Positions 37,210 through 47,822 of a stretch of 64,000 nucleotides of DNA are shown piece by piece (within the stretch, counting starts at the first letter, position 1; the number at the start of each line of letters is the position of its first letter). Location of the stretch: NCBI GenBank assembly GCA_002104905.1, contig MCFE01000391.1:18821-82820 (forward strand), read 5' to 3'. The position numbers and the translations under genes were made by a program. The notes below the pieces were generated by a model. It saw only the letters and a program-made list of their open reading frames with translations. It ran no database searches and had not been told where the DNA came from. This DNA comes from Basidiobolus meristosporus CBS 931.73 (lineage: Eukaryota; Basidiobolomycota; Basidiobolomycetes; Basidiobolales; Basidiobolaceae).

Positions 37210-38908
37210 ACTGAATAGTTAGAACACTTTCTATATCAAAGATGATTCTTCGGGAAGACACGGAGTGTTGAGAAAATAATAAAATATTGATAAGAAAGCA
37301 CAGCTAAAAAAAACTCATCAGAAAAAAAGAGCCTATGGGATTTTAAACAACACTGAATAGGCTAATAATACCCAAGCCATGTGATCATATCACCGGAGGG
37401 ATCCTAGATCATGGTCACGCCTGAGCCAAGAGCGCACACTATATTCAATCCACAGCACTTACCTGATTCAGGTAATTGTACACCGGTGTTGTATGGAGGG
37501 GTTAGTCACGAATGTGTAACTCAGGATTCGAATCACTGAGTACTCTGCTCGAGACCCTTAATAATTCCCTGTGCTGATGGATAAGGAGTGGTGATGATTA
37601 CGATATATTTCACTGTAATCTTCGCACATATTCCATTGTGATGAGAGCTGAGGCAGTCTTACCTTTTGAATTGCCGGTTGCACATGTAGCATGACTCATG
37701 TACATATGACCATCACCGCCAAAACCCCTTCTAACTACTGTGCTCCAACAACTGGCAAGCGATGCTACCACAAGGGCACTCAGGGTACATAGGGGATTCG
37801 TCAGCTTCGATCGATGATAAAGAAGCTCGCAGGCATTCTCCCCAGCACCGGGGAAGTGACCGAGATTGCTGAATCGATTTCTGGTAGATGGCCGCTGGTA
37901 CTGCGCTCACATGTGAGGCGGCATTGGAGAGTGACCATTCATTTTAGTGCAGTTTCACTCTTCGACATCAATCTCTCAAGTAATACCGCAATCAGCTCCT
38001 GCTCCAAACGTTTGTCTAGTAATTCGCAACTGACAGCTTCGATGCTGCTGATGGTGGCTGATACGGTCGCACTAAATCAGGTCTAACTTTGACACCTGAT
38101 GATCACACGCATTGCTTGTGTTTAAGTAGATCTTGATTGGCTTGAAGATGGTCTTACCGTGTGAGCGATCAGGTTGCGAGGATAAGAATCTTTGCACCAG
38201 CAGTTACCCAAGTAGACTCCCTCTCAACAATCTCTGTGCCTACCAACGCCACTGCAGCAAGTATAGAAATCTGAGCCACGCCCAAGGTTTACAGCCGCAG
38301 CGGGATGGTATCGGTGAAGGCATTCTTGACACTATTTCAAGACTGGGATAGGCCGCTCACTGGCTTCTGATAGCTTGGATACATGCAGATGCAGAAACAA
38401 TTCAAAATGGACAACCATTAGCCTGATTGACTCTGAAACACTAGGTTACTTGATGATCTGGTTAGGCAGGGGTTGGGACACTGGCACTCTATCATGATCC
38501 TTCGATGGGTAAGCCCCCAAGAATTAATTGCGATTTGAAGAATGGGTGAGAACCCGCAATGGAAACTGATGATCTAGTCTAGATGTTTAGTTTTGCTCAA
38601 TCCAGGATAGTGCGCCAATGAAGTAGACATTGGTATTTTGATTCCTATTCCAGCTCACAATAGCCGTGTATGTGTACTATTCTGGAATTGCAAATAAAGC
38701 TTCACCCACATCTTTCCAGAATCACATATGCCTCCAATATACTCGGATACCGCACTAACGGCAAAGGCCAGCTTTTATTTTATGTGTTCGTCTCATTTTG
38801 CTAAGAATGACGGCCAATAATGTGCTGTCGGAATCATCACTCTATAGGATTGCAATGATGCAGAAAGTTATGGGTACAGGTAAGGGGCAATCCTATCGGC
38901 TGTTCGTG
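37210..38908. other. Intergenic, nothing recognised
   Basis: About 1.7 kb upstream of the ERT1-like gene. The longest open stretch (37814-38086 +, 90 codons) has no recognisable domain. An AGGGG pentamer, the Msn2/4 site type, occurs near 37496, about 290 bp before the ERT1-like start; one pentamer is expected often by chance. Confidence 0.5.
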
Positions 38909-39352
38909 TTATAATAACAGAGCAGCAACTCCGCTGGAGATCAAGGCCACATACTCGATAGCTAGCCATGTCCTACTACCGGCATCGGTAAGAATATTAA
39001 CGTTGGAGCTCTTGGTTGGCTTGGGGGCAGTTGTCGAGTATGTTTGAGACTCAAGTGGCACATCTTTGCATTGTTTTTCTTGTTCGGCTGCTTGGCAAGT
39101 GTTTAGTGCTGCGGTTACATTGGCGTCTTGGCGACAGTATTGTGTGCAAAAGACAAACTCTTTAGCCTGCATACAGTTACACTGCAAGTCACTCACACTA
39201 CATAATTTATTCAGGGCATTGCTTCGACAAAGGTTGTAGGTAGCAGGATCCTCACAGGCGCTAGTCTGAGACAGAGCTGGTAAACAGGAGGTGGCTGCTA
39301 GACTTGTTCCAACAAAGGTAGCAAGAGGAAGGAGAACGTATGTTAGCCTCAT
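38909..39352 (-). CDS. Secreted, GPI-anchored cysteine-rich protein
   Basis: A single exon of 147 residues. The start is set at ATG 39352 because the protein then begins with a classical signal peptide (MRLTYVLLPLATFVGTSLAA, cleavage before TSC). The mature part has ten cysteines in about 80 residues, including a 'QCNCMQAK' pair, then a Ser/Thr/Pro-rich stretch (TYSTTAPKPTKSS). It ends in a small-residue omega region (DAGS) and a hydrophobic tail (SSGVAALLL), which together predict a GPI anchor. One N-glycosylation sequon (NVT) is visible. The cysteine layout recalls fungal GPI proteins near the CFEM class but does not match the eight-Cys CFEM spacing, so I leave it as a cell-surface protein of unknown role. 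A TATAAATA box lies 52-59 bp upstream. Confidence 0.85.
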   Translation of the reverse strand: MRLTYVLLPLATFVGTSLAATSCLPALSQTSACEDPATYNLCRSNALNKLCSVSDLQCNCMQAKEFVFCTQYCRQDANVTAALNTCQAAEQEKQCKDVPLESQTYSTTAPKPTKSSNVNILTDAGSRTWLAIEYVALISSGVAALLL

Positions 39353-39403
39353 GGCAGAATGTGTGATAACGAAAATCCTGGAGAAAACGACCAGTGTCCA
39401 GGA

Positions 39404-39411
39404 GTATTTAT
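39404..39411 (-). promoter_or_regulatory. TATA box of the GPI-anchored protein gene
   Basis: TATAAATA on the minus strand, about 52 bp before the ATG at 39352. It supports this ATG over an upstream non-ATG start in the same frame. Confidence 0.6.
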
Positions 39412-40903
39412 ACCAAATCAACAGGAACTGGAGCTATACACATGTCACTAATCAGGATTATAACGTAACAGAGGTGCCATTATTCTTCGTAACACCATAG
39501 CGTCTGTGGAACGTACGATAGTGTGCATCCTCTTGTTCTGGATAGAAATTCTTTTGACTATCGACTTCGACCAAACTAGAATCACCGTAGGCGGAAACCT
39601 TGTATTTGCTGAATAGGTAGTAACCGATTCGCCCTATATCCCCAAAAAGCAATCGCATGGAACGAGGAATCTTCGAACCTTTCAAGCGCCGTCTCCAGCA
39701 CTCAGCATCAACACAATCAACCCATATGTGGAATCTATAAATATACCCGATCGATCACTAAGTCTTCGCTGGTTACCACGACTTGAGGAGGTACAAAGAT
39801 CCTCAGCACTGGGCAATGCAAGTACGCCTCTGGGTGGAATCTCCCGCCCACACTTCTAAGGATCCCTATTTTAGATGGAATCATACGGAAAGTCTAATTG
39901 TATTCCAAATCCATCAACACCACGCCACTTTCCTTAAATGTACCGGAGAATTTAGAAGCGGATGAAATTCGAACCATAGTGACAATGCCTGAAAGGAATG
40001 GCCCGTGGGTGTTGGCTATGCTGGCCACACCCTCATAGTGATTACTCGGGGCATCGGCAAATGGCAGTATTGCAATCCATTTCAGGGCAATATGCTTCCT
40101 AGCATTGATCAAACCAGGTCAGAGCACCCTCTGGCTGTACGAATAATGTGTTGTGTGTCATCCATATGCAGCTAATCACAGCAACACCCAAGCTCACCGC
40201 GACGTTTGTAATATCAGGTGCCAGCAGCTGGTGAGTACCAGTGCTGGAAAGTAGGGGCACCAACACCTTCGAGGACACACATCTTGTGCTCCTGTGGCAT
40301 GAGGTATCTGCCCCACTTGCACAGTTGATCGATGTTGATTTCTGTTTCATGAGTAGACCCGATTTCAAATCCAAAATTAATCGAAAGCCCGTCAGTTGCC
40401 CCTCAATTTGGCCAAATATTGGCTGATTGCAGGATGCAGTCCTCATTAAGAAAATGCGTCTGCGTTAAACGTGGAAATGACCTAGATCTAATGTTCGTCT
40501 TCGATGGCCAAACTGGCTATTCTATTGATATATACTAGTGAGAGAGCTGCCTCTCATCTGCAGACTGCCGGTCTAGTTGCTGGGATCGCAGCATGATGCC
40601 AGTAATGTAGATTGTTTTCAAATAGATCAAAGTTGGTCTTCACGGTGTTGCCATGGCCACTTTTAGGTTTTCAGTTGGCTTATTACTCCCCGGTTTCAAT
40701 GATGGTTTTTTCGGCATTAAGCTGCTTGTGTAGTATCAACATCAGAATCTGCCAGACTTCTTACATATATAAGACTGGCAATGGCTTGCTATCAAAAGTC
40801 CCCATCCCGAAAGCTTTATTCCCATTGTTGTTATTCTCACTTTTCAAGAGATCCTCATTTCACATATAGTCATTCAAGTTCGAAGTATCGCGTACGGGAT
40901 TAC
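39412..40903. other. Intergenic, nothing recognised
   Basis: About 1.5 kb between the divergent GPI-protein and PH-like genes. The open stretches are short, on both strands, and none shows a domain or a convincing splice chain. Confidence 0.45.
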
Positions 40904-42260
40904 ATGTCGGTTGCGTCTTGGGTGAAAATCACGTTTCCTGGTCAAGAAGGGACCCAGAAAATACGATTTCATATTCAGTTCTTGAGCGCATCAAAAGGTA
41001 AGAATAGTTTATGTCTAGAGTCCGCTCTCCGCATTCGTAACTTCAGCTTGATATCTAGTGATATGTGGCCGTTGTAGCCAGCATATGTTGGTTGGTCCGC
41101 AGCCGTACAAATACCTACGCTGTGCCAGCTGTGGATCGCAACTCACCACGCCCCTTCATTCCTCCTACTGTTGCTCTATCTTGGATCCAACCATTGCCGA
41201 AGATTTCAAGTTTGATAAACCAATTGATCTCGGACTTTTCCTACAAAACCATGGTATTGCTTTGTCTGCGTACTCAGCACGCTTTGGATTCGTCTACTTC
41301 AAGGACAAATCGAGCTCTTCATCGATACTCGTCAGACCAATGAGAAAGATTCGGAATGACTTGAGATTTCTAGGAAGCAATTGGGGAAGGGCATTAGCTG
41401 TCATTTCTGGCCCTTGGTTCAAACTATACGATATCCAGAGCGAGTTTAATATGGAGATTCAGCACAAGGTTGATTTCAAAGATTTAGGGCACATGAGATC
41501 GCCAAATCGAACTAACCAAGTTCAAGCTGATTGGCGAATTAGAGCTGAGGGATCTCCGGCTCGACTATTTGGCGGAATATAAAGGACGCCGCTTTGTGCT
41601 TGCGCTCTCCAGGGGCAAGTCATATGTATATGTCCAAGTTGGCTCTAATATACTTCAGAATTGGTACTGATTAGCCAATTGATTGTGAGCTTGAGTATTT
41701 CTGCTAAAATGATTTTACAGGTGGGGTGAGTGTATCGAGTACTACGTTCGAAAATACCATTCTCCCAAGCAGCACAAATCAAGCAGCAACCTAACCTATG
41801 AGAGGTATCAGACTAACGCAGTAAACCCACTGAATAGACCACCATCACTTAATGGGAGCTTGCCTAGATCATTCCTCGAATCGGAACGAAGTAATATAGT
41901 AAAACATCTAAGAAAGCATTCCAGCGCTCTTCATATTGGTGGCTTCGAAGCAACCCCCTCAATTGGAGACTGCGAATGTAAGCCATGCACAGACCATATC
42001 AGTATTCCAGAGCTAATTTCAAGGGATTTCCTATTAGTAAGGGGGACTTCCAACACACATCCATCAGGTAACCCGATACTCTTTAGAAAGCAACTCGAAG
42101 CTGATCTTCATTTTGGTAGAAGCGGTGGAAGGAGCTGGCTTGGCTACCACCTCTCGCATCACCGAGACTTCCAATAGCTCATTTAACGTTGCTAAGAGCC
42201 AAGGAACTAGCGACCACTGGTCAACTATCTCTGCCCCAGAATCAGGAGTATTCCGACTAA
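40904..42260 (+). CDS. Zinc-ribbon plus PH-like domain protein of unknown function
   Basis: My model has five exons: 40904-40997, 41059-41468, 41521-41663, 41721-42115 and 42178-42260. The introns are 61, 52, 57 and 62 bp, all GT-AG and phase-consistent, and the product is 374 residues. An N-terminal zinc-ribbon-like CxxC-x15-CxxC motif (C34, C37, C53, C56) is followed by a segment with the outline of a pleckstrin-homology fold. It starts 'LGSNWGRALAVISGPWFKLYD', then 'FKLIGELELRDLRL' and 'YKGRRFVLALSRG', and closes with a helix containing the invariant-type Trp (ILQNWWGECIEYYV). The C-terminal 150 residues are polar. The second and third exons only make sense together if the 52-bp intron with a CTAAC branch-like sequence is removed. 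The last exon and stop are the least certain part. I do not recognise the family; lipid or protein binding through the PH-like region is inference. Confidence 0.55.
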
Positions 42261-42731
42261 ATAATTTTCGAGTAGTAAGTAATTGGGACCACCTGTTAGA
42301 TGCATTTCCTCTACCCCCCAGTGTAATATGAAGACCTACACACATAAACGCAACCTTACCGATTTTGAGCCTTTAATACTGCGCAAGATCAGAAATAATT
42401 TTGCATCCTTTCCTTCAATGTGTGTGTTAATTGGAGACGGTTTAATTTGTTGGATTTTAGACTATAAACGCAGATATCCCAAGCACTGCCCAATGTATTA
42501 AGGCAATAATTTGTCGCACCATGTTCCTATTGAAATCCAATATTGATGATACGAGTCATCAAAAGATCATACCCACAAAAAATGTAAAATTTCTCATTAA
42601 CCACTCCACTACAGACGAAATCCCATTTTCCACCTTCCTGGTGAACTTGCAATACGTTACTTGGTAAAATGTTCTTTTTTCCAAACAGAAAGCTGAATCC
42701 AACCGGAAAGAGGTAGCTCACGTTGTAACCC

Positions 42732-43022
42732 ATGATAAGCTCGGACAAAAACTCAGCTTCTAAACTTTATAAGATTGCTCACTGTGATTGTCTCCTTTCC
42801 GATCTTGGTTGTAACCTCTTACGTTCAATACAAGCGCTGTTAGTACCCCTGCTCCACCTTAGTCATTTAGCTTATACTAACACCGCTTTCATAGTCGTCC
42901 TAGGAGAGCCTATCAAGAGTAGACCCACAAAAACTCCAGAACAAATCTTGCTCGAAGATGCCCAACGTATGCTTGACGAAGAGGATCGTCAGGCTGCTAG
43001 AGAGTCTTATAATAGCCAATAG
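42732..43022 (+). CDS. Possible small gene or terminal exon, unidentified
   Basis: An open frame of 96 codons whose last 45 residues (from VVLGEPIKSRPTKTPEQ on) form a strongly polar, helix-prone, protein-like tail ending at a clear stop. The first half looks less protein-like and contains possible splice sites, so the true 5' structure is probably different. It might be a separate small gene or the 3' end of a gene starting near 42.3 kb. No family recognised. Confidence 0.3.
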   Translation: MISSDKNSASKLYKIAHCDCLLSDLGCNLLRSIQALLVPLLHLSHLAYTNTAFIVVLGEPIKSRPTKTPEQILLEDAQRMLDEEDRQAARESYNSQ

Positions 43023-43457
43023 AAGTAGCTTTCGAATAGCTGAGCCTACGTACCAACCATTTCATTCTTGCATCGCACCACCAAGGCCTAACCTGAGTTT
43101 GACTTGGTGTTCCTATAAAATATTTCCAGTATCCATAAATTTCAAAGTCACACACATTTTCATAATACGCATATGGGCTGCAATCAAGATTAGTGTACCA
43201 GCTGCAGTGCATACACTCTAGCAAAACAGATTTGGTAGTGTTCATATTGAATATTCACGCCTTGGTGAACAAATAGCATGTGATGCGCGTATATAGGAGA
43301 CCATCATCTCATAGTTCGCCCAACCCAATATTTGTATTCAAATCATCGAAACCACTATTGGTTACTACGAGGAATGCTCGACCGTTTAGTGAAAGGCTCG
43401 TCCGATTGACCTTTATTTGAATTAGATGTTTGAATGTTAGGATCTAGCTTGGGCAGC

Positions 43458-44225
43458 TTATTTGTCAGCAATCTTCTTGGTACCGCGAAGCAAACCGGTA
43501 CGACGAGCGGCGATAAGACCGACCTTTTGACCAGCAGACGAGTCACGGGCAACAGTAGAAGCATGACCGATGTGTTGGTGATTACCACCACCGTGGGGAT
43601 GGTCAACGGGGTTCATAGCAACACCACGAGTCTTAGGCCAGCAGTTACGCTTGACTCTGTACTTGTGGTAGGCACGACCAGCCTTAAGCAAAGGTTTATC
43701 GATACGACCACCACCAGCGACGATACCAATAGTAGCACGGCAGGTAGATTGGATGACCTTCTTGGAGCCAGAAGGAAGCTTCACTCTAGTCTTTCCGTCA
43801 TCGTGGTTGTGGGAAATGATGGTGGCATAGTTACCAGAGGCACGAGCAATAGCACCACGATCACCAACAGACTCTTCGATGTTACAGATGATGGTACCCT
43901 CGGGCATGGCAGAAAGGGGAAGAACGTTGCCAATAGTCAAAGCGGCCTTCTTACCACAGTAAACAAATTGACCGGTGTACATGCCTTCAGTAGCAATGAA
44001 GGTTTGTGTGTGGGTCTTGTATCTATAAGGATCACGGAATTGAACTTTGGCAAGAGGGGCGCCACGTCCGGGATCGTGAATGATTTCCTTGACGATACCG
44101 CGAATGTAACCATTGCGTTCAGCAAAATCTAAGGGACGGAGCTGTGCGGCGCCTTTTCTAAGTCTGGTGTGGGACTTGAAAATGCCACCAGGACCCTTTC
44201 TCTGAGCACGAATAACACGACCCAT
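43458..44225 (-). CDS. RPL8: 60S ribosomal protein uL2 (RPL8/RPL2 family)
   Basis: One exon of 255 residues, beginning [11 protein letters not shown], close to the 254-257 residues usual for eukaryotic uL2. It belongs to the large ribosomal subunit and contacts the peptidyl-transferase region of 25S rRNA. The highly conserved C-terminal loop '[16 protein letters not shown]' with its invariant histidine is intact, as are '[20 protein letters not shown]' and the basic end '[15 protein letters not shown]'. Codon use is strongly biased (for example many -ACC, -GTC and -AAG codons), as expected for a highly expressed gene. No intron is needed within the coding sequence. It follows the small uncertain gene region at 44.5-44.95 kb on the same strand. 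Confidence 0.98.
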   Translation of the reverse strand: MGRVIRAQRKGPGGIFKSHTRLRKGAAQLRPLDFAERNGYIRGIVKEIIHDPGRGAPLAKVQFRDPYRYKTHTQTFIATEGMYTGQFVYCGKKAALTIGNVLPLSAMPEGTIICNIEESVGDRGAIARASGNYATIISHNHDDGKTRVKLPSGSKKVIQSTCRATIGIVAGGGRIDKPLLKAGRAYHKYRVKRNCWPKTRGVAMNPVDHPHGGGNHQHIGHASTVARDSSAGQKVGLIAARRTGLLRGTKKIADK

Positions 44226-44516
44226 TTATGAATTATCTAGTTTCCTAACATCATAAAACATAATCGCGATGAGAACGATGTTTTGAGCCAAGTACGGTGA
44301 TTTAGAAGTGCTAGGGGTTGAAGGTGGAGCTGAACATATGGCTTCTCTCACCGTCTCGTATGATAACGAATGGATGCAATAGATGATGCGATGGATAATG
44401 GCTGGAAAATTTTACTCACCAATTGAATATGCACCCAACGGCAGACAAGGAATTAGATGGACGGAGGAAGAGGAGGGGATGCTCCACGCATTTGATCATT
44501 TTGTGCTTGGATGCCG

Positions 44517-44954
44517 TTACGGATTGTGATTGGGTGACTGTGCCAAAAGAGATGGAAATTTTTTCGCCATCATTTCTAGCATCGTGAGCCTTCCAGCTGC
44601 AGATCTGTAATTTGTCAAACTGATGTGGACCAGATTTGCCAATGTGCATCGTTTAGATCGCTCGGCGAGTAAGCGGGATAAATCCTCAGGCTTGCTCAGA
44701 CCAGACTCGATATATTCATCACATTTCAACTTATGTTGACATACTAACAGAGCTCAATGGGTTGAAAGTAGTGTGAACAAGGGCGATTGGTCTGAAGCCC
44801 GTATTTCCATAGTGTTTGTTTGTAGAGTGGCACTATGACAACAAGGATTGCATGATGGCGATACTACTTCAACGTTTGGATAGGTAATAATCGCATTAAA
44901 GAGACTGCGGTAACGAAGATTGTAAACCGTCTGCCAGACACCCAGCATCACCAC
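44517..44954 (-). CDS. Possible small LYR-motif-like protein, split by an intron
   Basis: Two minus-strand open segments could be exons of one small gene. The first, from ATG 44954, reads 'NLRYRSLFNAIITYPNV', which resembles the start of LYR (Complex1_LYR) mitochondrial assembly factors. The second, about 44710-44517, reads 'KCDEYIESGLSKPEDLSRLL' and has the polar helix expected after it. A donor near 44870 and an acceptor near 44713 would be needed; that intron (about 150 bp) would be longer than the others in the window. This is a weak model. Confidence 0.22.
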
Positions 44955-45364
44955 TTTGATCTGCCAAACGGCCTTATTTAATCTTTCCCTTTTGCTGCTG
45001 CGTGGCGAAAATACTGGTGGTATTGTGTTTTTCGAGCCAAATATTCAACACCGGCATATATTTTGACTTGCACACCCAACGAAGTTACATTTATCAACTC
45101 GTCAGCCACCAGCGCATATTATCGATAATTATTATAGATGGATTGCATATGGATGCCACAATGCTCGATGATGACGTATTGTGAAGTGCGATGTATCCAC
45201 CATCGGGAACGTAAGAGTGATTTGCTGAGAAAAATCGGTCTTTCGCTGCATGTGACCAAACTCGTATACAGTTCCCAGTAAACCCCAATTATAGGACTGC
45301 TTTTCCCCTTCAAATCTTGAGCCCGTCGAAAAATCGCAAGATCATTTCTTTTCCTGTTAAAATC

Positions 45365-46582
45365 ATGACAAACAAACTAGTATGCGTAACTGGCGGTACT
45401 GGCTATTTAGCAAGGTACGCTATGTCAAAGAAACACGCTTCTCAAGATTTGTTTAATAATCCAATTCCTTAGTAAGCTCATTGAGGCATTGCTGGAGCAA
45501 GGTTACAGAGTTCGCACCACTGTACGCTCTCTTAACAACTATAATAAGGTCGCTCCTTTACAGGGACTCACCTCAAAAGGAGATTTATCTCTTTTTGAAG
45601 CTGATCTCCTATCAGAGGGAAGTTTCAAAGAGGCAATTGACGGTAACTTGAATATTCGCATCGCCAATTTTTCCACCTCCGTTTCTGACAGCCGCCTCTT
45701 AGGTTGCGAATGCGTCTTTCATACAGCCTCTCCAGTCATCACCTACAACCTGGAGGATCCTGTAAAACAGCTAATTGAGCCGGCTATTAAAGGAACCCGT
45801 AACATCATCCAAGAAGCCATCGCTTGCGCTAGTGTATCCACCGTTATCCTTACTAGCTCTGTAGCTGCTGTAAAAAGCAATGCCAAGCCGGAGGACTATG
45901 TATTCACTGAAGAAGTAGGTTTCTATCTAGAATTTGGCGTTATCATTGCCATTCTAAACCCATTGTACAGGATTGGAACGATAGTACCTCGACGCAAATT
46001 AGTCCATATGCGCTTAGTAAGACTCTAGCAGAACTAGAAGCCTGGAAATTGGTTGAAGGCTCTTCAGTGCGTTTGGTTTCTATCAATCCATCATACATTC
46101 TTGGTAAGCTCATATTTCAGCCATCACTATCGATTACAAAAGCTCACAATATGAGTTCTCTAGGCCCCTCAGTCGGCATACACCCCGAGTCCGAAAGTAT
46201 CACGCGTATAATAAGTACATTTGATGGCAGCTACCTAGAGAAGGGCGCTCCACCAATTAGTATGTGCACAGTCGATCTCCGAAATGTTGTCGAGGCACAC
46301 ATCCGGGCTTTTGAGAATCACGATGCATCTGGTCGCTACATTGTTTCCAGTGAGGAATCAACCACAGTGCTGGATTGGGTTAAGATTCTTTCAGAAGATC
46401 CCGAGTTTGAAAAGCATCCGTTCCCCACCAAACTTGCCGATGGCAAGCCAACCAAACTTCGCCTTGATCCTAGCAAGGCTCAAAAGGAACTTGGGATCGA
46501 ATTGATCCCTTTGCAGGAGTCTTTGTTGAGCCTAGCAAGGTTTCTAAAGAAATCTGGTGTGATAAAGAATTCGAAGAAATGA
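45365..46582 (+). CDS. NAD(P)-dependent extended SDR reductase (dihydroflavonol-4-reductase/Gre2-like)
   Basis: Four exons, 45365-45414, 45473-45642, 45703-45914 and 45971-46582, with introns of 58, 60 and 56 bp; the product is 347 residues. The N-terminal Rossmann motif is TGGTGYLA (residues 9-16), followed by 'QGYRVRTTVRS' for cofactor-phosphate contact. Catalytic residues are present: Ser125/Ser126 in 'VILTSSVAAV' and Y157/K161 in 'PYALSKTLAE'. Downstream 'VSINPSYILG' matches the substrate-side motif of this family. Such cytosolic enzymes reduce aldehydes, ketones or flavonol-like substrates with NAD(P)H; yeast Gre2 reduces methylglyoxal and is stress-induced. The exact substrate cannot be read. 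The first exon is short, and its splice restores the glycine-rich motif exactly, which supports the start. Confidence 0.92.
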
Positions 46583-47822
46583 CAATTTTAGTCAAGGTTT
46601 GAGGTGTAGGGTTAGTTAAATCTTGCAACGAATGTTGTATATATTGATTAGATTCCATCTCTTGTGCAACATTTGTGCTATGTTGAGAATAAACTGTGGC
46701 TCGGTATTACGGAGTCCGTGTTTTGGCAAATCACATAAATAGCACTAAACTGAAAGAACCTCGTTTGGCCAGTATTAATCTTGGTCACGCTTGCTCTCAA
46801 AAGCGATTTTTCCAGCATTCCAAGCCTACCACCATTTCCCTACTTAAGCCAAGTGTTCTCCCTAGCTCTAATAGGTCGATTTTTGTATTGCAGCCAAGTC
46901 ACTGAATGGCGAGTGGTCACTTAGTTGCGGATCATATCCTTGGTGAATACTCGTGTTGCCACACTGGAGGAGCGATTGATTCTTGGAGTATCTCTATGAC
47001 ATACCACCCTCAATAATGGAAATTCGTCAATCAGTAATATTAGATCCCATATTAGGGCATCTAACAAGGGTGAAAGTGCCTTGAATATTACCCAGAGAAT
47101 CACATGAGGCGCACAGCCCGTATATTGCTCTCTCAACATGAACAGATTGGTCGGTGATTTGGCGCCTAGATGTTGTTTTCGAAAGTGCTTACATTTAGGG
47201 AGAAATGGTGGCACGAGGATTCAGTCTCGAATCGTATATAGTGATTCTTACAGTTGAAAACGACTCGGATCATGTGCCTAGCCAATGAGGTCACTGATCA
47301 GTCACAGAGGGGTCAGAAGTCACAGTTCTCCACATTTTCGAGAAAACTCGGGATTTTGGTGTCGATAAGTAGAGCAAGCTACGAGACGCATTCAGTCGAG
47401 AGGTATCAGCGTTGCAGCCTTCCTTATGCTTGATGGGAGAATTCATTGTCTCATGAGGCCAAGATAATAAAGCTGCTGGCGTGACGGCAGTCAACAATCA
47501 AAATGCTGCACAGTGTATCGAGTTGGTGTTTTGACAAAATCGCGGAAAATTCTGATTTTGTTTATTACTTCATGTTCCAGTTGATGATACTTATTGGGTA
47601 TTTCTTTAATTTAACTTAAAGTTAAACCTCCTAATATATACCACAGGCTAATTTGATACCCAATCTTCCTTCAAATCGGGGTTTTCTGTTCTCCAGATGC
47701 CATGGACCAAGTGTATAATGGGGTAGCACACAATACGTCGTTAATAAAAATTATTAATGTCATCATACAGATGTATTTCTTAAAATCAATGAACTTCAAA
47801 ATATCTAATTGACTCGTAAAAT
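46583..47822. other. Intergenic, nothing recognised
   Basis: About 1.2 kb between the reductase and the CSC1-like gene. There are short open stretches only (at most 97 codons, 46921-47214 -). The CSC1-like start and promoter must lie in the right part. Confidence 0.45.

Noticed and set aside
37505-37560. tRNA-like segment with GATTCGAATC
   Set aside because: A five-base stem surrounds the sequence, but the loop is too long for a T-loop and there is no acceptor, D or anticodon arm.
37814-38086. 90-codon plus-strand frame between the ERT1-like and GPI genes
   Set aside because: No domain, no splice partners and no promoter features; the length is expected by chance.
42997-43245. 82-codon minus-strand frame rich in Tyr, Trp and Cys
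   Set aside because: It overlaps the better-looking polar C-terminus on the plus strand only at its edge, but has no recognisable domain and no consistent exon partner at 42527-42748.
43434-44132. 232-codon plus-strand open frame over the uL2 gene
   Set aside because: It is the antisense shadow of the strongly codon-biased ribosomal protein gene; the Thr/Ser-rich translation is an artefact of that bias.
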